From Sclerurus mexicanus (lineage: Eukaryota; Chordata; Aves; Passeriformes; Furnariidae), in NCBI GenBank assembly GCA_013396755.1, contig VWZF01002534.1, positions 1,288,764 to 1,352,763 on the forward strand: 64,000 bases of DNA, written 5' to 3'. The translations under genes and the position numbers were made by a program. This document shows positions 26,257-37,050 of the stretch, one piece after another (the first letter of the stretch is position 1; every line of letters begins with the position of its first letter). A model generated the notes under the pieces. The model saw only the letters and a program-made list of their open reading frames with translations, was not told the DNA's origin and made no database searches.

Positions 26257-26269
26257 TTTTTTTTTTTTT
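26257..26269 (+). repeat. Poly(T) run, 13 nt
   Basis: An uninterrupted 13-T run. No retroposed body that would explain it as the reverse complement of a poly(A) tail is recognised next to it. Confidence 0.85.
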
Positions 26270-29115
26270 AAAGAAGACTCATGCCATCAGTCTTCAGATA
26301 AACACCTAATTGACTGACAGTTAGTAGGTGTCACCTTCTAATTTAAAACCCAACTTAAATTTAACTGTCACATTGTTGTTGAAAAGTATTACCTTTCATT
26401 CAATAATTACACTTAATTGGCTCGAAGATTTAAATGCTACATTGGCTACAAACATTTCAAGCTGTCGCAGCCTCCTCCAAGGCTCCAGTTACTGCAGAGT
26501 TTGAGCCTCCTCCTAAACTTCTCACAGAAATAAAACCCAGCTTTTTGCTTCCCTTTGCCTCCTCAGCCGATGCAAACAAATGGCTCCACACTCTGGACCG
26601 GGGGGAGGAAGGAATAATTCAACTGGTTTTAAGGACCATCTCACTTGTATCTGCCAGGAGAGGGAGAAGCTTGGAATGCTCACCTAAATGTTAGTGGTGT
26701 GCAGGTTGGAGACCAAGAACCAGCCCGTCCCACACTGAAGAAGCTGCTCTGCAGCAACACCTGTGACACCAGACGCAGTTGCCAGGGAAGGGATCACTTG
26801 GGGCAGCACCTCCTGGCACACAGAACCGTGGCTGGGATGGCAATGATGTCACACACACAGCGAGAGTCCCGTTCTCCTTTCACACCAGGAGTTCATTTTC
26901 ACTGACAGTGCCACCTCTTCCCTGAGCTCCAGGCTGTGAACCGGCCACCCCACCTGTGCTTTAGGACATCCACTCTCCCGCTCTGCCTCTCCAAAGATTT
27001 TCAGGCCAGAGTTCTCAGAGGAAGACAAATGTTCAGATCAACCCAACGGGGCAAGACAGCACAGAAAGGGAGTCACTGAGGTGAGCTGGGCACAAAGCAC
27101 CTTCCGGTCCTGAGTCACTGGGAATGCTCTGCCAGAGGGCTCAGATTTGCCTTGCAAAGCAGAATCCACTCCCTTGGCTTCTGGTGAGGGCAGAGTTTGA
27201 GGCCTGAAGGTCTCTTATTCCTGCTTGGGTTTAGATGAGCTTCAGTGGTCGGTTGACCTAAGCCTAGTCATTGTGAGCCTTTGTGTTCCAACTCATCCTT
27301 GGCTTTGTTCTTTCCTATTCCAAGCCCTGCTTTGAACTCTCTTCCTTGCACAGTTTGGGTTCACCACTTATTCCTTCAAGAGCTCTTTTATGGTGTGACT
27401 TTCTTCATTGTAAGTTTGGAAAGGACCTCACAGAATTCTGCCTCCACCACATAAACAGAGATTTATTGCCCATAGAATTCTCCACAGCCCAGTGATTTTA
27501 TAGCAATTTTACAAACTTCTGGCCTTTTATGGGAGTTTGCCCATCACAGGCACCATCTTCCAGCTAGCAGGGATTACTCATCAAATTCTGCAAAAAAAGC
27601 TCTCTACTTCTAGGCTGTAATGCCACAGTTTGTCTTCAATACGCTGCACTGTGAGGTTGGAGAATATTTAGAGAACAGGCTAAACTATTGCCACGAGGTA
27701 CCCCAAAACTGTCTTGTCTTCTCCAGGCTGGACAGTACTGCCAAACATCCCACAGATAAATTTAAAGGACATAAAAATCCACTACCCACAGCTATTTGTG
27801 ACCTTTGTGACACCCAGGAAAATAAAAATTCACTTTCCTGCTTCATATAACAGCAAGAAATGAAGATGGAATCCTTGCCCTGCTCTGCAAAGTCAGTAGG
27901 AGTGATCCACCAACACAAACCTACTTGGAAAAGCTGCTTGCAAGAGTCAGAGAGGTCAGAGCCATGCTGATTACAAGGTTCCTTCCACAACGCAGTGAGA
28001 ATTAGGGAATGCACCAACACCCATCCCTCTTCCCCATTCCTGCTATTCGGATGTTTCATGCCGTGTGAGGAATCACTTATCCCAGAGAAATCTAGAAGTG
28101 GCTATTCCAGCAGGTTCCTTGGTGCCTTGCTTTGTTTAGAGAGACTCAAATCTGGCATATTTCTCTTATCAAAAAGTAGTCCTCGCTGAGGCTCCACAGT
28201 CACATCTGAGAAGAGCTGCAGCCTACATCTGCTTCCAAATCAGATCAGAAAGTGTCGCCTTGCTGAAAACATTTCGTTAGGCACTGCACAGTGATACAGC
28301 ATTTATCATCACGCTGACATTTGGATGGAAATCAAGAGACTGAACCAAGCCCAGTATCCAGAGGGACGGAGAGCCAAGAGAAGCCCAGTGGAATCTGAAG
28401 TCTGTGAAGCCCCTCAGCCCTGCTGCTCCCCCCCAGCTCAACACAAATCTTCCTGAACAGGCATCAGTGGCACCTTTGTGATGTGGGGGAGCCTTTCACG
28501 CTGCTCGCAAAGATGTTATCAATCTTCCCTTGGTTTTCAGGGATTTGGGCTTGTTTGGGGCCTTACTATGGCAGGAAACCCCTCTGCTCTTATTGGGTTT
28601 TTCTGGTCTGGACCTTTGGTGTTCTCCAGCTTAGTCAAGCTGAAACACCCAGGTCTAGTGAGCATTTTGGGGTGTGTTCACCTGCTGGAGCTGTCCCGGG
28701 TATTTGTAGCACGGGGTGATATGAATAAGCCACACTTTCAGTATAGTTTTCACACAAAGGAAGAAAACATTATGGTCCTTATTTCAAACTTGGAAGAGAA
28801 GGCACAAGCACCAAGGGCCATGCAAATGATAACTTCATACGCTGCCTGCTGCTCTAGGGCTGTTTGATAACACTCCTGTGGCTCCCGGTTAGGGGCTCTC
28901 CTGGAAATCCCCACTCCCAGCCCAGGGCTCCTGCTTCTCCCACCTGCTCCTTGCTCCCCTTCCATGGGGTCACAGCTCAGCAATGCTCCAAATAGAATCC
29001 ACAAAGGTTTACTGGAGGAGCAGTTGAATGAGTTGGGATGCTTGATTTCAGAGGGAATGGGAGGGAGGAGGAGCATGGAAGAGCATGCTGCCTCCAGCCC
29101 TGGTGGCTGAGCTGG

Positions 29116-29154
29116 GCTCACACAAGCCCGGCTCACACAAGCCCAGCTCACACA
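29116..29154 (+). repeat. 15-bp tandem repeat, 2.6 copies
   Basis: The unit gctcacacaagcccg is present twice with one mismatch and then partially a third time. Because 15 is a multiple of three, it gives a repeated HTSPA peptide in one open frame, but there is no support for translation. Confidence 0.8.
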
Positions 29155-30182
29155 GCTGGAAAAGTGTGTCAGTGCCTGCCCTCACTGCAGAGGGGAAATG
29201 TGAAAAGGAGTTTGGATCAACACAGGCCCTTTGCAGCCTGGAAACACTAAGAGGAACACCGAGACCAGGAAAAGTTAAAAACGCTCCTATGTTTCCCTAA
29301 AATATTGGGAAATGCTTTTTTCTCTGCTCTAGCCAGAAAAATCACACTGGTGCTTGTTAATTAGGAGAGCACTAACAGAGGACGGCGTTAAAGATGAACA
29401 AAGATTTTATTAATAAATCTTTCACTGTCAAGCAGCAGCATCTTGCTCCCTTTTGTCATGGGAGAAGGTCTTTCATAGCAGAGGAGAAGCACTTTGTGAA
29501 AGCTGGATTCAGTGCATTTGAAGTTCTGCTCCCCGTTTCATTACAGTTACATTTCATCCCGAGGCTCAATATCAAACAGAACCCAAATCTTCTGAAAACA
29601 GTCCGAGGTAAAAGGAGCACAGCTTTTTGGTTGGAAAGACTTTTCATACCACTTCAGAATATTCATCTTTTTTCTATTATTTTAACCTGTCAGGAGTGCA
29701 GAGATCTCATTAATTGCTCTTGCAGAGGTGAAATGGGTGACAGGTGAGAACTGGCAATGCCAGCAGTTCACTAAACCCCAAAGTTACCCTATTTTGGGTC
29801 ACTCCTTTGTTACCAGCCCACGTAGACTGGCACTTTTTGCTTTGAGCGGGATGAGGAAACAATAAGCAAATGCACTCAATCATCTGCCCCTGGGGCCCTT
29901 AGAATGGTACCTGAGGAACACAGGAGTGCCCAGCAAGAGTGTTTAAATCTTTGGAAAGAAGCCTAATTTTGCAGCAATACCTGTTTGCATTTAATAAACT
30001 TAAAAAACAAACCCAAAACCCATTCATCTGTACGAAAAAAGAGAGACACAATATTGCCAAGGGCAGCGAGTCCTTGCACAGCCCATACAGGCACCAGCCA
30101 TTCCAGGCTGGGAAATGGGAAACCACAGTTTGTCCAGGCAGAGACTGACTATGAACTGAATGCGGTGTGTACAAAGGATTGT

Positions 30183-30250
30183 TAGTTGGAACTTGATGAT
30201 CTTCAACTTCCCTTCCAACCCAAACCCTTCTATGAGTCTATTTTATGATG
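30183..30250 (+). mobile_element. CR1 LINE extreme 3' end
   Basis: About 68 bp of CR1 terminus in plus orientation: 'ggaacttgatgatcttcaac', 'cccttccaacccaaaccc', then 'ttctatgagtctattttatg', a decayed ATTCTATGA-type end. A further 'gattctatg' at about 30287 may be a displaced terminal unit. No upstream CR1 sequence is recognised, so this is a strongly 5'-truncated copy. Confidence 0.85.
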
Positions 30251-30696
30251 AAGAAAATGGGAAAATACTTCTGGTTTGCATGCTGTGATTCTATGTTTGT
30301 CCTGATCTGAATCAAAGTAGAATGCACAGACATAACCAACCAGAAAGTGCAAGCTTCAAATTGGCAATTCTAGCACTTTCCTTGAAATCAAGTTATTAGA
30401 AAGGGAGTTTTAACAGTGATAAATAACTAGAATATCCCTTACCCATGTCTTAAAATAGGTAAAAATTTGCTTTGGCTTTGTGCTCACTCATAGGAGAATT
30501 TTCTATGAGTCTGAAATTTTGTTTAGGGCCCCTAAAAACACAATTTCATGCTCAAGTCCCTCAGATGGACAGGTTTCATTTAGGTTTCCTGCAAAACCAT
30601 CAAGCTGTTCCAGTTTCACTTAAAAGGTTTAAGGCCTGAGCCAGTAAAAAATATGAAACCAGTTAAATTACCCAATGGCCTTTTTTTCCCCCTCAG

Positions 30697-30749
30697 CTCA
30701 GAGGAACTGACACTTCAAACTTGGTTCAAACTCTGCTTACAGGGAGAAG
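30697..30749 (+). other. Exon-like segment, 53 nt
   Basis: A strong acceptor-like sequence (a T/C tract ending 'ttttttccccctcag' at 30696) is followed after 53 nt by a good donor-like AAG|GTAAAA with GT at 30750-30751. The segment is open in one frame (it encodes SEELTLQTWFKLCLQGE in that frame), but the peptide matches nothing I know. Chance pairs of this quality are common in vertebrate introns, so this may be a pseudo-exon. The splice motifs are seen directly; exon status is inference. Confidence 0.15.
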
Positions 30750-32146
30750 GTAAAAGTTTCCATTACAAGTTCCCCAGGAGGTCACATTTGCTCCTGAGAG
30801 CTCTAAGCTCCCACTCATCCTGTGGATGTCTTTAGCACCAGCTCAGCTGTTTGAAAAACCACAGCATTTCCCCCAAATATATAATTTTGCTTAAGGTGTT
30901 CCATTTCCATCGAAGTGGATGTTTCTAGGGGCACTTCGATCTCCAGAACAGTTTGCACCTCCAACAACAATGACAACTCCAACCGCTTGTGCACCAAGGC
31001 AGGTGGGAATCCAAACTGTGTGTTGGCCAAATCCCGTGTTTTAAGAGTTGTCCCCTCTCTGCTCTTTGAAGATCCACCAAACAGACACAATCTACATTAT
31101 TTCCACTGCAAGTTTCCAGGCAGCTGCTCTCCTTCAAAATTAATGGCTCAGATCTATTTATCTTCCTCTATTTGTCCTCTCTCAGGAGTAAAATACACAC
31201 CAGTAACTCCTACAAGCAGCTTCTGCCGGAGTCACTGGGCTGCTCTGCTTGTCCCCTGAGCAGAACACCAAAATATATTATTGTTTTCATACAATTCTTC
31301 CCAAGGTCTTTTTATGGCTTCAGGGTTTGATTTGTGTAAGGAGGAATTTGTCCTTTTATTAGTCCACATGGCTTGGTTTGACAAATGTGCCTAATGTGAC
31401 CATATTATATATTTTAACTTGCTGACATCCAACAACTGAGCAGAGATTGGAAGCTCAAGGATTAACCAGCTCTTGTTCCATATTTCATCTTTCAAAACCA
31501 ATAAAACATGGCACTGTCTCCCCAGCTGTCTGTCAGTGAAAGAAAAGATACCTCATAAATAATAAGCAGCATTGTCTTTTAAATTAAACTTCTCTGGAAA
31601 ATCCAAAGAGAAAAATATGGATTAAATGGTGTTAATTTAAAGTAAACTCAATGAAAAGAGGAGAAATAGCTGTTCTTTTGGATCTCTGTGTTTATGGCAA
31701 TTATATTTTAGATTAAATTGCTCAAAAACAGGGGAGAAGAAAGCACATGGAAGACTAAGAAAATACCAAAGTGATTACAAATTTATACAGAGTGCAACAA
31801 AACTGTGGAACTAAACTAAATAATACTCCCTTCCCGGTGCCTGCTTAGCCCCAAAATCTTGGCACAGAGGTTGATTACCCATTTAACAAGATTTTGAAGC
31901 CCACACTCTGGGTTTGATATCTGAGGCTTCCCCATGTCTTTCATTTGCACAGAATTAGTTTGCTCTCGCTAAGGCTGATCTCCAACTCTGGCAACAGCTC
32001 AGGGTTCATTTAAACCCTACCCAGGACACCAAACACTGAGCCACATCTGCCCAGAATCAAAACCAGCCTGGGACAGGTCACAGGGCTTTCTCACCTTCCC
32101 ACCAGCTGTTGAACCCCAGGGTGCAGGTGATCTGCTCTCCCCTCAC

Positions 32147-32310
32147 TCATCCCTCATTTGAGTCACATCTCGAGCAAAATTCACAGATGACAACAGGACA
32201 AACCGTTTTGTTTCCAGCAGCAAAGAGCTCCAGAAAGAGCCCTGAGCCACCAGTGCAGCATCCACAGCTCCTCCCGCTTTAGTTTCCATGACCCCAACAC
32301 TTGCATTCCA
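32147..32310 (-). other. Exon-like segment, 164 nt
   Basis: On the minus strand a pyrimidine-rich tract ending 'ttccttgtttcttcag' precedes position 32310, and a GTGAGG donor-like sequence begins at 32146. The 164-nt interval is completely open in one frame, starting WNASVGVMETKAGGAVDAAL, and the stop follows immediately after the putative donor, which is what an internal coding exon would look like. I do not recognise the peptide. It may be an exon of an unannotated coding or noncoding transcript, or chance. No neighbouring exon was found. Confidence 0.18.
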
Positions 32311-35300
32311 CTGAAGAAACAAGGAAAAGATCACATAGGAACCACAATAAATCCCTTTTTGTCCTCTCGTGATTCTGCTATTGCATTAAAACAAAATAAC
32401 CAATCAATTGCCAATAAACAATATCATCACAAAAATGAGAGGGCTTGATTTTAGACATCCATTGATTAAAACATCCCATGGGTTCTACTGGTGAAAAACT
32501 TCAATAACAACTCCAGTAATGAGGTAAATCACCCAATAAACACTGAAACTCCTTGCACAAAGTCAAAGAACACGGATTCTAACACCAACATATAACGTTT
32601 ATCAATGTTTTATACGGAAATTATTTGGTTCTCCTTTTCCACATTCTATCCCAGCAGCTTCCAAACTGATACCAGCAGGAAACCAGAAAAAAAAGTAGGA
32701 ATTCCTCTGAGCTATGAGTTTCAGTGAGTGCTACCAGTAAAGAGGGAATGCTCCTTCTCCTACTAATAACAAATGCTACAGGGAACAGTAGTTATAATGA
32801 ACAGAAAATACTGTTATGGAAATGTAACTAATTACCTTAATTGTCTCTGCACGACTTTTGTTCCGTATTTGTATCAATTAATAGCGCTTTTCACACAGTA
32901 ATTGCTGCCCTGGATCATTGCACCAGACAGACAAACAAACAGATAAAACCTGCCCTGATTGAATATGCTCAACCTGATTACCAGAACCAGTTTCCTTCTT
33001 AAATAATCTGGGAAATGAGTTTTGCTGTCCGAAGACGGGAAAAATGCTATAAAATTTGTTCTGTGAAACTCTTCTCTCAGCCCTTAGAATGCACACCTCT
33101 AGCACTTTGTTCTTCCCTCCCAGAGCTATAAACTTACGCCTTTTTTTATTTTTTCAATTTCCTCGAAAAGTGCAAAAGACCACCAAGAGGGAGATGCCCA
33201 GGGATACTGCTGGGACACAGAGATCTGTTTGAAGCCTTTCTCCACCCATTCCTGGCTAAATTCTGTGGGGTTTAGGGCTGTACTCACACTCACCTTAGAG
33301 AAACCATTTTAGGGAATTACCTGTCCTAAGGAAATCAAGGCAGGGAAATCAAAAGGATAAGTAAAGGAGAGCAGGGAGGGGGGAATATCCACCCCTGGCT
33401 TGGCTGGGAGCTGCTGAAAAGCTGGAAGAGCGTATTTTGCCCATCTGAAAAAGCCACACAACCAATGAAGACAAACAAAGCTCCAAGCTGGGAGATTCAT
33501 AAAGCATTAAAATGTAGTATTTCCATCACATCTGCCCAACTGAGGCTGAAGACAGAGCAAAGGGCCAGTCCCATTTCCAGGCACAGCACGTGCCTGTAGC
33601 CCTACTAAAGTCAGCAGCTGGGAAAGCATCAGAGATTAAATTGACATTATTATATTCCTGGAGCTGAAAGTCACTAAATCCAGAGCGGTTTGGACACAAG
33701 GTCTAAAACTTTTTACTGGGCTGTGGTTTCCCTTGTGGACCCAAGGCCAGAAACCACAGCACAGTTCATGCACAAAACACAGCTACTTGATTGTGGATTC
33801 AGCGTTGTTATTTAGACACAGCGAAACACATGCTAAAGCTCAAACCTGGTGTATTCCCAGCCTGAGGGATTTGTTTGATATACAAAAGTTGCATGTTGGA
33901 TAAACAAAATGCAGCCTGAAGAGTTTGCACCTGGGCCTGAGGCTTGTTTAGAGGAGAGCCAAGACTAAAGAACCTACAAATTAAATCTCCATACCAATAG
34001 AGCACTGTAATAAATCCAGTATCAAACTGACATTCACGACTTCAGTTCTGACACAAACTGCTTTTAAGTGGATAAACACGAGCGCGTAAGAGGCAATATC
34101 CTCTATTATTCATTAAAGACTTTTAGTGCTCCATTAGTTCTGTTGCTCTAATCCACTTCTGATTAGCTGGGTTGTTGAACAGCCATTGCCAAGCGCTGCT
34201 CAAGCGCATGGGTTGCTTCTCCAAGTGCAGCAGTGGCACCGGAATGCAGTTCTGGCATCTCCTCAGGTGTCAGCAGCACATAAATTAACTGTGATTTGCT
34301 CAGCACTCCCTTTCTTAAACCACGTTCTCATCTGAATTCTTATTTAGACACAACCTGGTAGAATTTGAGATAGCTGCCTTGTCAGGGAGGATGAAGATGC
34401 AGCCCAGGTGGTTCCCCTGGAGTAAGGGAGAAGGATGTGGAGGGCGGGCAAAGGCACACGTTGGGACCCAGCACATGATCTGTCTTGGAAAAGAAGTTTA
34501 TTTATGGAACAGTTTGATTTCTTAACATATTCAAATTGCATGGGACACGCTTTCAGAATCACTTGTGCCTGATCTAAAGCTTTGGAAATAAAAATACTGC
34601 TGTATTGTATTTTACTTAATCCTGAAAATCCCATGATCCCATTTCTCCGCCACCATAGCAGGATTAAAGATTTCTTATTGTGAAACACTCTTTCCTGAGG
34701 AACCCATTAAAGTGCAAGTGTCTGTATTTCATCAAATAGTTCCGTGTCCCCAGAGCGGATCACAACTTCTTTGTGTCACTTTGAGCTTCGGGAAACAGAA
34801 TTTGCAGGGAAAATGTTCTTAAAGGCTCTTTTTAGCATTCCCTGACTAATGGCAGCATTAAGGCTGAGGGGAGATCAATGTTATTGGAGCACAATTTACT
34901 AATTGGGGATGAGCAACAAGAATGAACAAAGGGAGACAAAGCACCATCACAGGAGATTTAGAGCAGATTTGGGCCTTTGTTAAAATACTGGATAGTTGGG
35001 AGTTTGGAAAATTAGTCTGAGGAATCAAAGCAAACCTTTAGCTGGAAAAAAGCCTGCGGCTATTGTTGTATGTGATGGAATTTTCTAAGCAGATACACTG
35101 CAGGCGAGATTGAGAATCAGGCACCTCAGGAAAAGTAGGTGGCAACAGAGCATATTAAGATTCTCCACATTACATTAACAAATCCTTGTAAATTCGGTTG
35201 AAATTTATGGAGTGGGGAGTTGTGAAGAGGAGCAACATGCAAAATCTTTCAGCTTTACCACCTCAAATGACTAACAGGGAGACTGGAAACGAGAAAGGCA

Positions 35301-36408
35301 ACTTTTCTACATCTGTGCTGCTTCTGGAAGCAACGCTGCAGGCACAAGGCAGCAAAGCCCAGCAAACCCCTCCAACCAGATTTGCAGTGATGGGTGACCA
35401 TTTATTCAAGTCTGTGCAACCCAGTCCAGAAATTAATTCATCACTTTGGCCACGTAAGAGAGGAATAGAGTAAAATGAAGATGCTCTGCAGTCAAGGGAG
35501 AGAGGGGAAAATAATTTTTAGAGAAGATTTGTCCATGTTTACTAGGATGGAACTAATTGCCTTCTGGAGGTGTCTGTCCTGTTGCCTCTTAGCTTGTGGG
35601 AACACCACTTCTTTTAAAAGATCATGCAAGTGTCACACCTTATTTCTGTGCCTGATGAGCCTGAAACAATTAGCAGTACATCTGTAACACCAAGAGTGAG
35701 CGTGCCCAGAGTGCTGTGGCTGAGACCTGCTGGGGTTCCTGCCACCGGGACCTGACTTAATCACAGCAAGGAACACAGCTCTTCCTTCTCCCACTAAGCA
35801 CTGTTAAAATGGTGAAATTGGCTTATTAGACAGATTAAAAGCTGGGCCATACTGCTGAACCAGGACATTCTACAGACAAATCAGTTCACGAACAGACTCT
35901 AAACCAGAGGGACGTTCAGCCACCCCTCTCCCGGAGATTTTTCCCCAAGGATTTGAGGAGCAGGCAGCACAAACTCTCTGTGTTCAAAGCATCCCTGCTC
36001 AGACTGTATAAACTGCACAAATCAAAATACTTCAATTGTCAGTGATTTTTCCCTACAGGGTGGTAAAGACGAGGTGAATAGTCACTAATCTAGGAGTTAG
36101 AATCCAATAATACAAAAACTTTCATACAATATGCTTTATTGCAAATCCATGTTATTGCTTTTAGCAGAGTACCTATAGAGCGGTTTTTTTCCTCCCCCTC
36201 CCAGACATCTAAAATTTAACCTCTTTCAGAGTGGAACCAGCAGCAAAGAATACAAATTTTTGGTTTGGTTCTGAGCATATATCACAACCCAAATGGAAGG
36301 AGTCCTAGGGAATTCTAAGTGTTGCACCAAGGAAAATATTTATTTCCTTAATAGCCAACATTCTCAGTGGCAATAATTGTGCTGTCAAGATTCCGTTCTT
36401 TAGACAGT

Positions 36409-36420
36409 AAAAAAAAAAAA
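36409..36420 (+). repeat. Poly(A) run, 12 nt
   Basis: An uninterrupted run of 12 A within AT-rich unique DNA. No retroposed element is recognised upstream. Confidence 0.8.
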
Positions 36421-36998
36421 GATCTTCTAAATTGTATTGGTGAAGTGGATACTCTGAAAAACTCAATTTGATGTATAGGGAAGTTCTTAACTAACTGCAA
36501 AAAAAATATTCTCCCCTCAATTATATAGCAAAAAAAATCATTATGGTCTAATAAAAGCCTAGCAAATATGAAGAGACCTTAGTTAAATGTCTCCCAATAT
36601 CTTTCAAAACACATTAAAACATGTTAGTGAAGAATCAATAACTGCTGTTTCTCTTGCTTTCAGTTTATGGATGGTTAAAGCTTCTTTCACAATAATGACA
36701 CCCTAAAGCAGTAACTTTTAATAAAGCACACACATTGCCCTGGCAGGTCTTTGTACTTAAAACTGTCAGGGGCTGTTTATTTATTATTTTCAAGGAGTCC
36801 TTCAATATTGAGTAATGGCCATTTTAGGATATCAACCAGCTAGCAGGAAAACGTGGAGGAGGAGCAGGGCTGCTGCTGGAGGTGTTGCTAATTGTCCTCT
36901 CACACACTTTCTGTGTCCAGTGCCTGGAAAACCCAACGACTCCAAGTGGGAATGAGCAAATCCTCCTCCTCAGCCACCGGTGGAGGAGCAGGAAGGCA

Positions 36999-37050
36999 CT
37001 GGTTGGGCTTTGAGGTCCTTCCCACCCAAACCAGCCTGAGATTCCGTGAA
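36999..37050 (+). mobile_element. CR1 LINE extreme 3' end
   Basis: A roughly 50-bp remnant of the CR1 terminus in plus orientation: 'ggttgggctttgaggtcctt', 'cccacccaaaccagcctgag', then 'attccgtgaa'. It follows the consensus end (ggttgga...tttgaggtcccttccaacccaaacca...attctgtgaa) with several substitutions. Sequence upstream is not recognisable CR1. Confidence 0.72.

Larger units (their letters stand above)
24410..30182. other. Unique noncoding DNA
   Basis: No gene is recognised. A splice-acceptor-like tract ends at 24940 ('tttctttctctgcag') and is followed by an early in-frame stop and no donor. A pure pyrimidine tract lies at 25283-25310. The segment 25360-25620 is non-repetitive and may be conserved. 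A short 15-bp tandem repeat lies at 29116-29154. Open frames up to about 143 codons occur on both strands and none is recognisable. Confidence 0.55.
30251..36998. other. Unique noncoding DNA with two exon-like segments
   Basis: I recognise no gene. The stretch is AT-rich, especially 30250-30660, 31260-31800, 32340-32900 and 36100-36800. Two exon-like segments with good splice signals are listed separately. Non-repetitive, possibly conserved patches lie at 32760-32960 and 34040-34215. An uninterrupted run of 12 A is at 36409-36420. The longest open frame is 114 codons, on each strand, without family resemblance. Confidence 0.5.

Noticed and set aside
27405..27460. CR1-like 'gtttggaaaggacctcacag'
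   Set aside because: Only about 20 bp resemble the CR1 terminus and the flanks do not continue the match.
27708..27745. CR1-like 'cttctccaggctggacag'
   Set aside because: A match of under 20 bp without supporting flanks is not enough to call an element.
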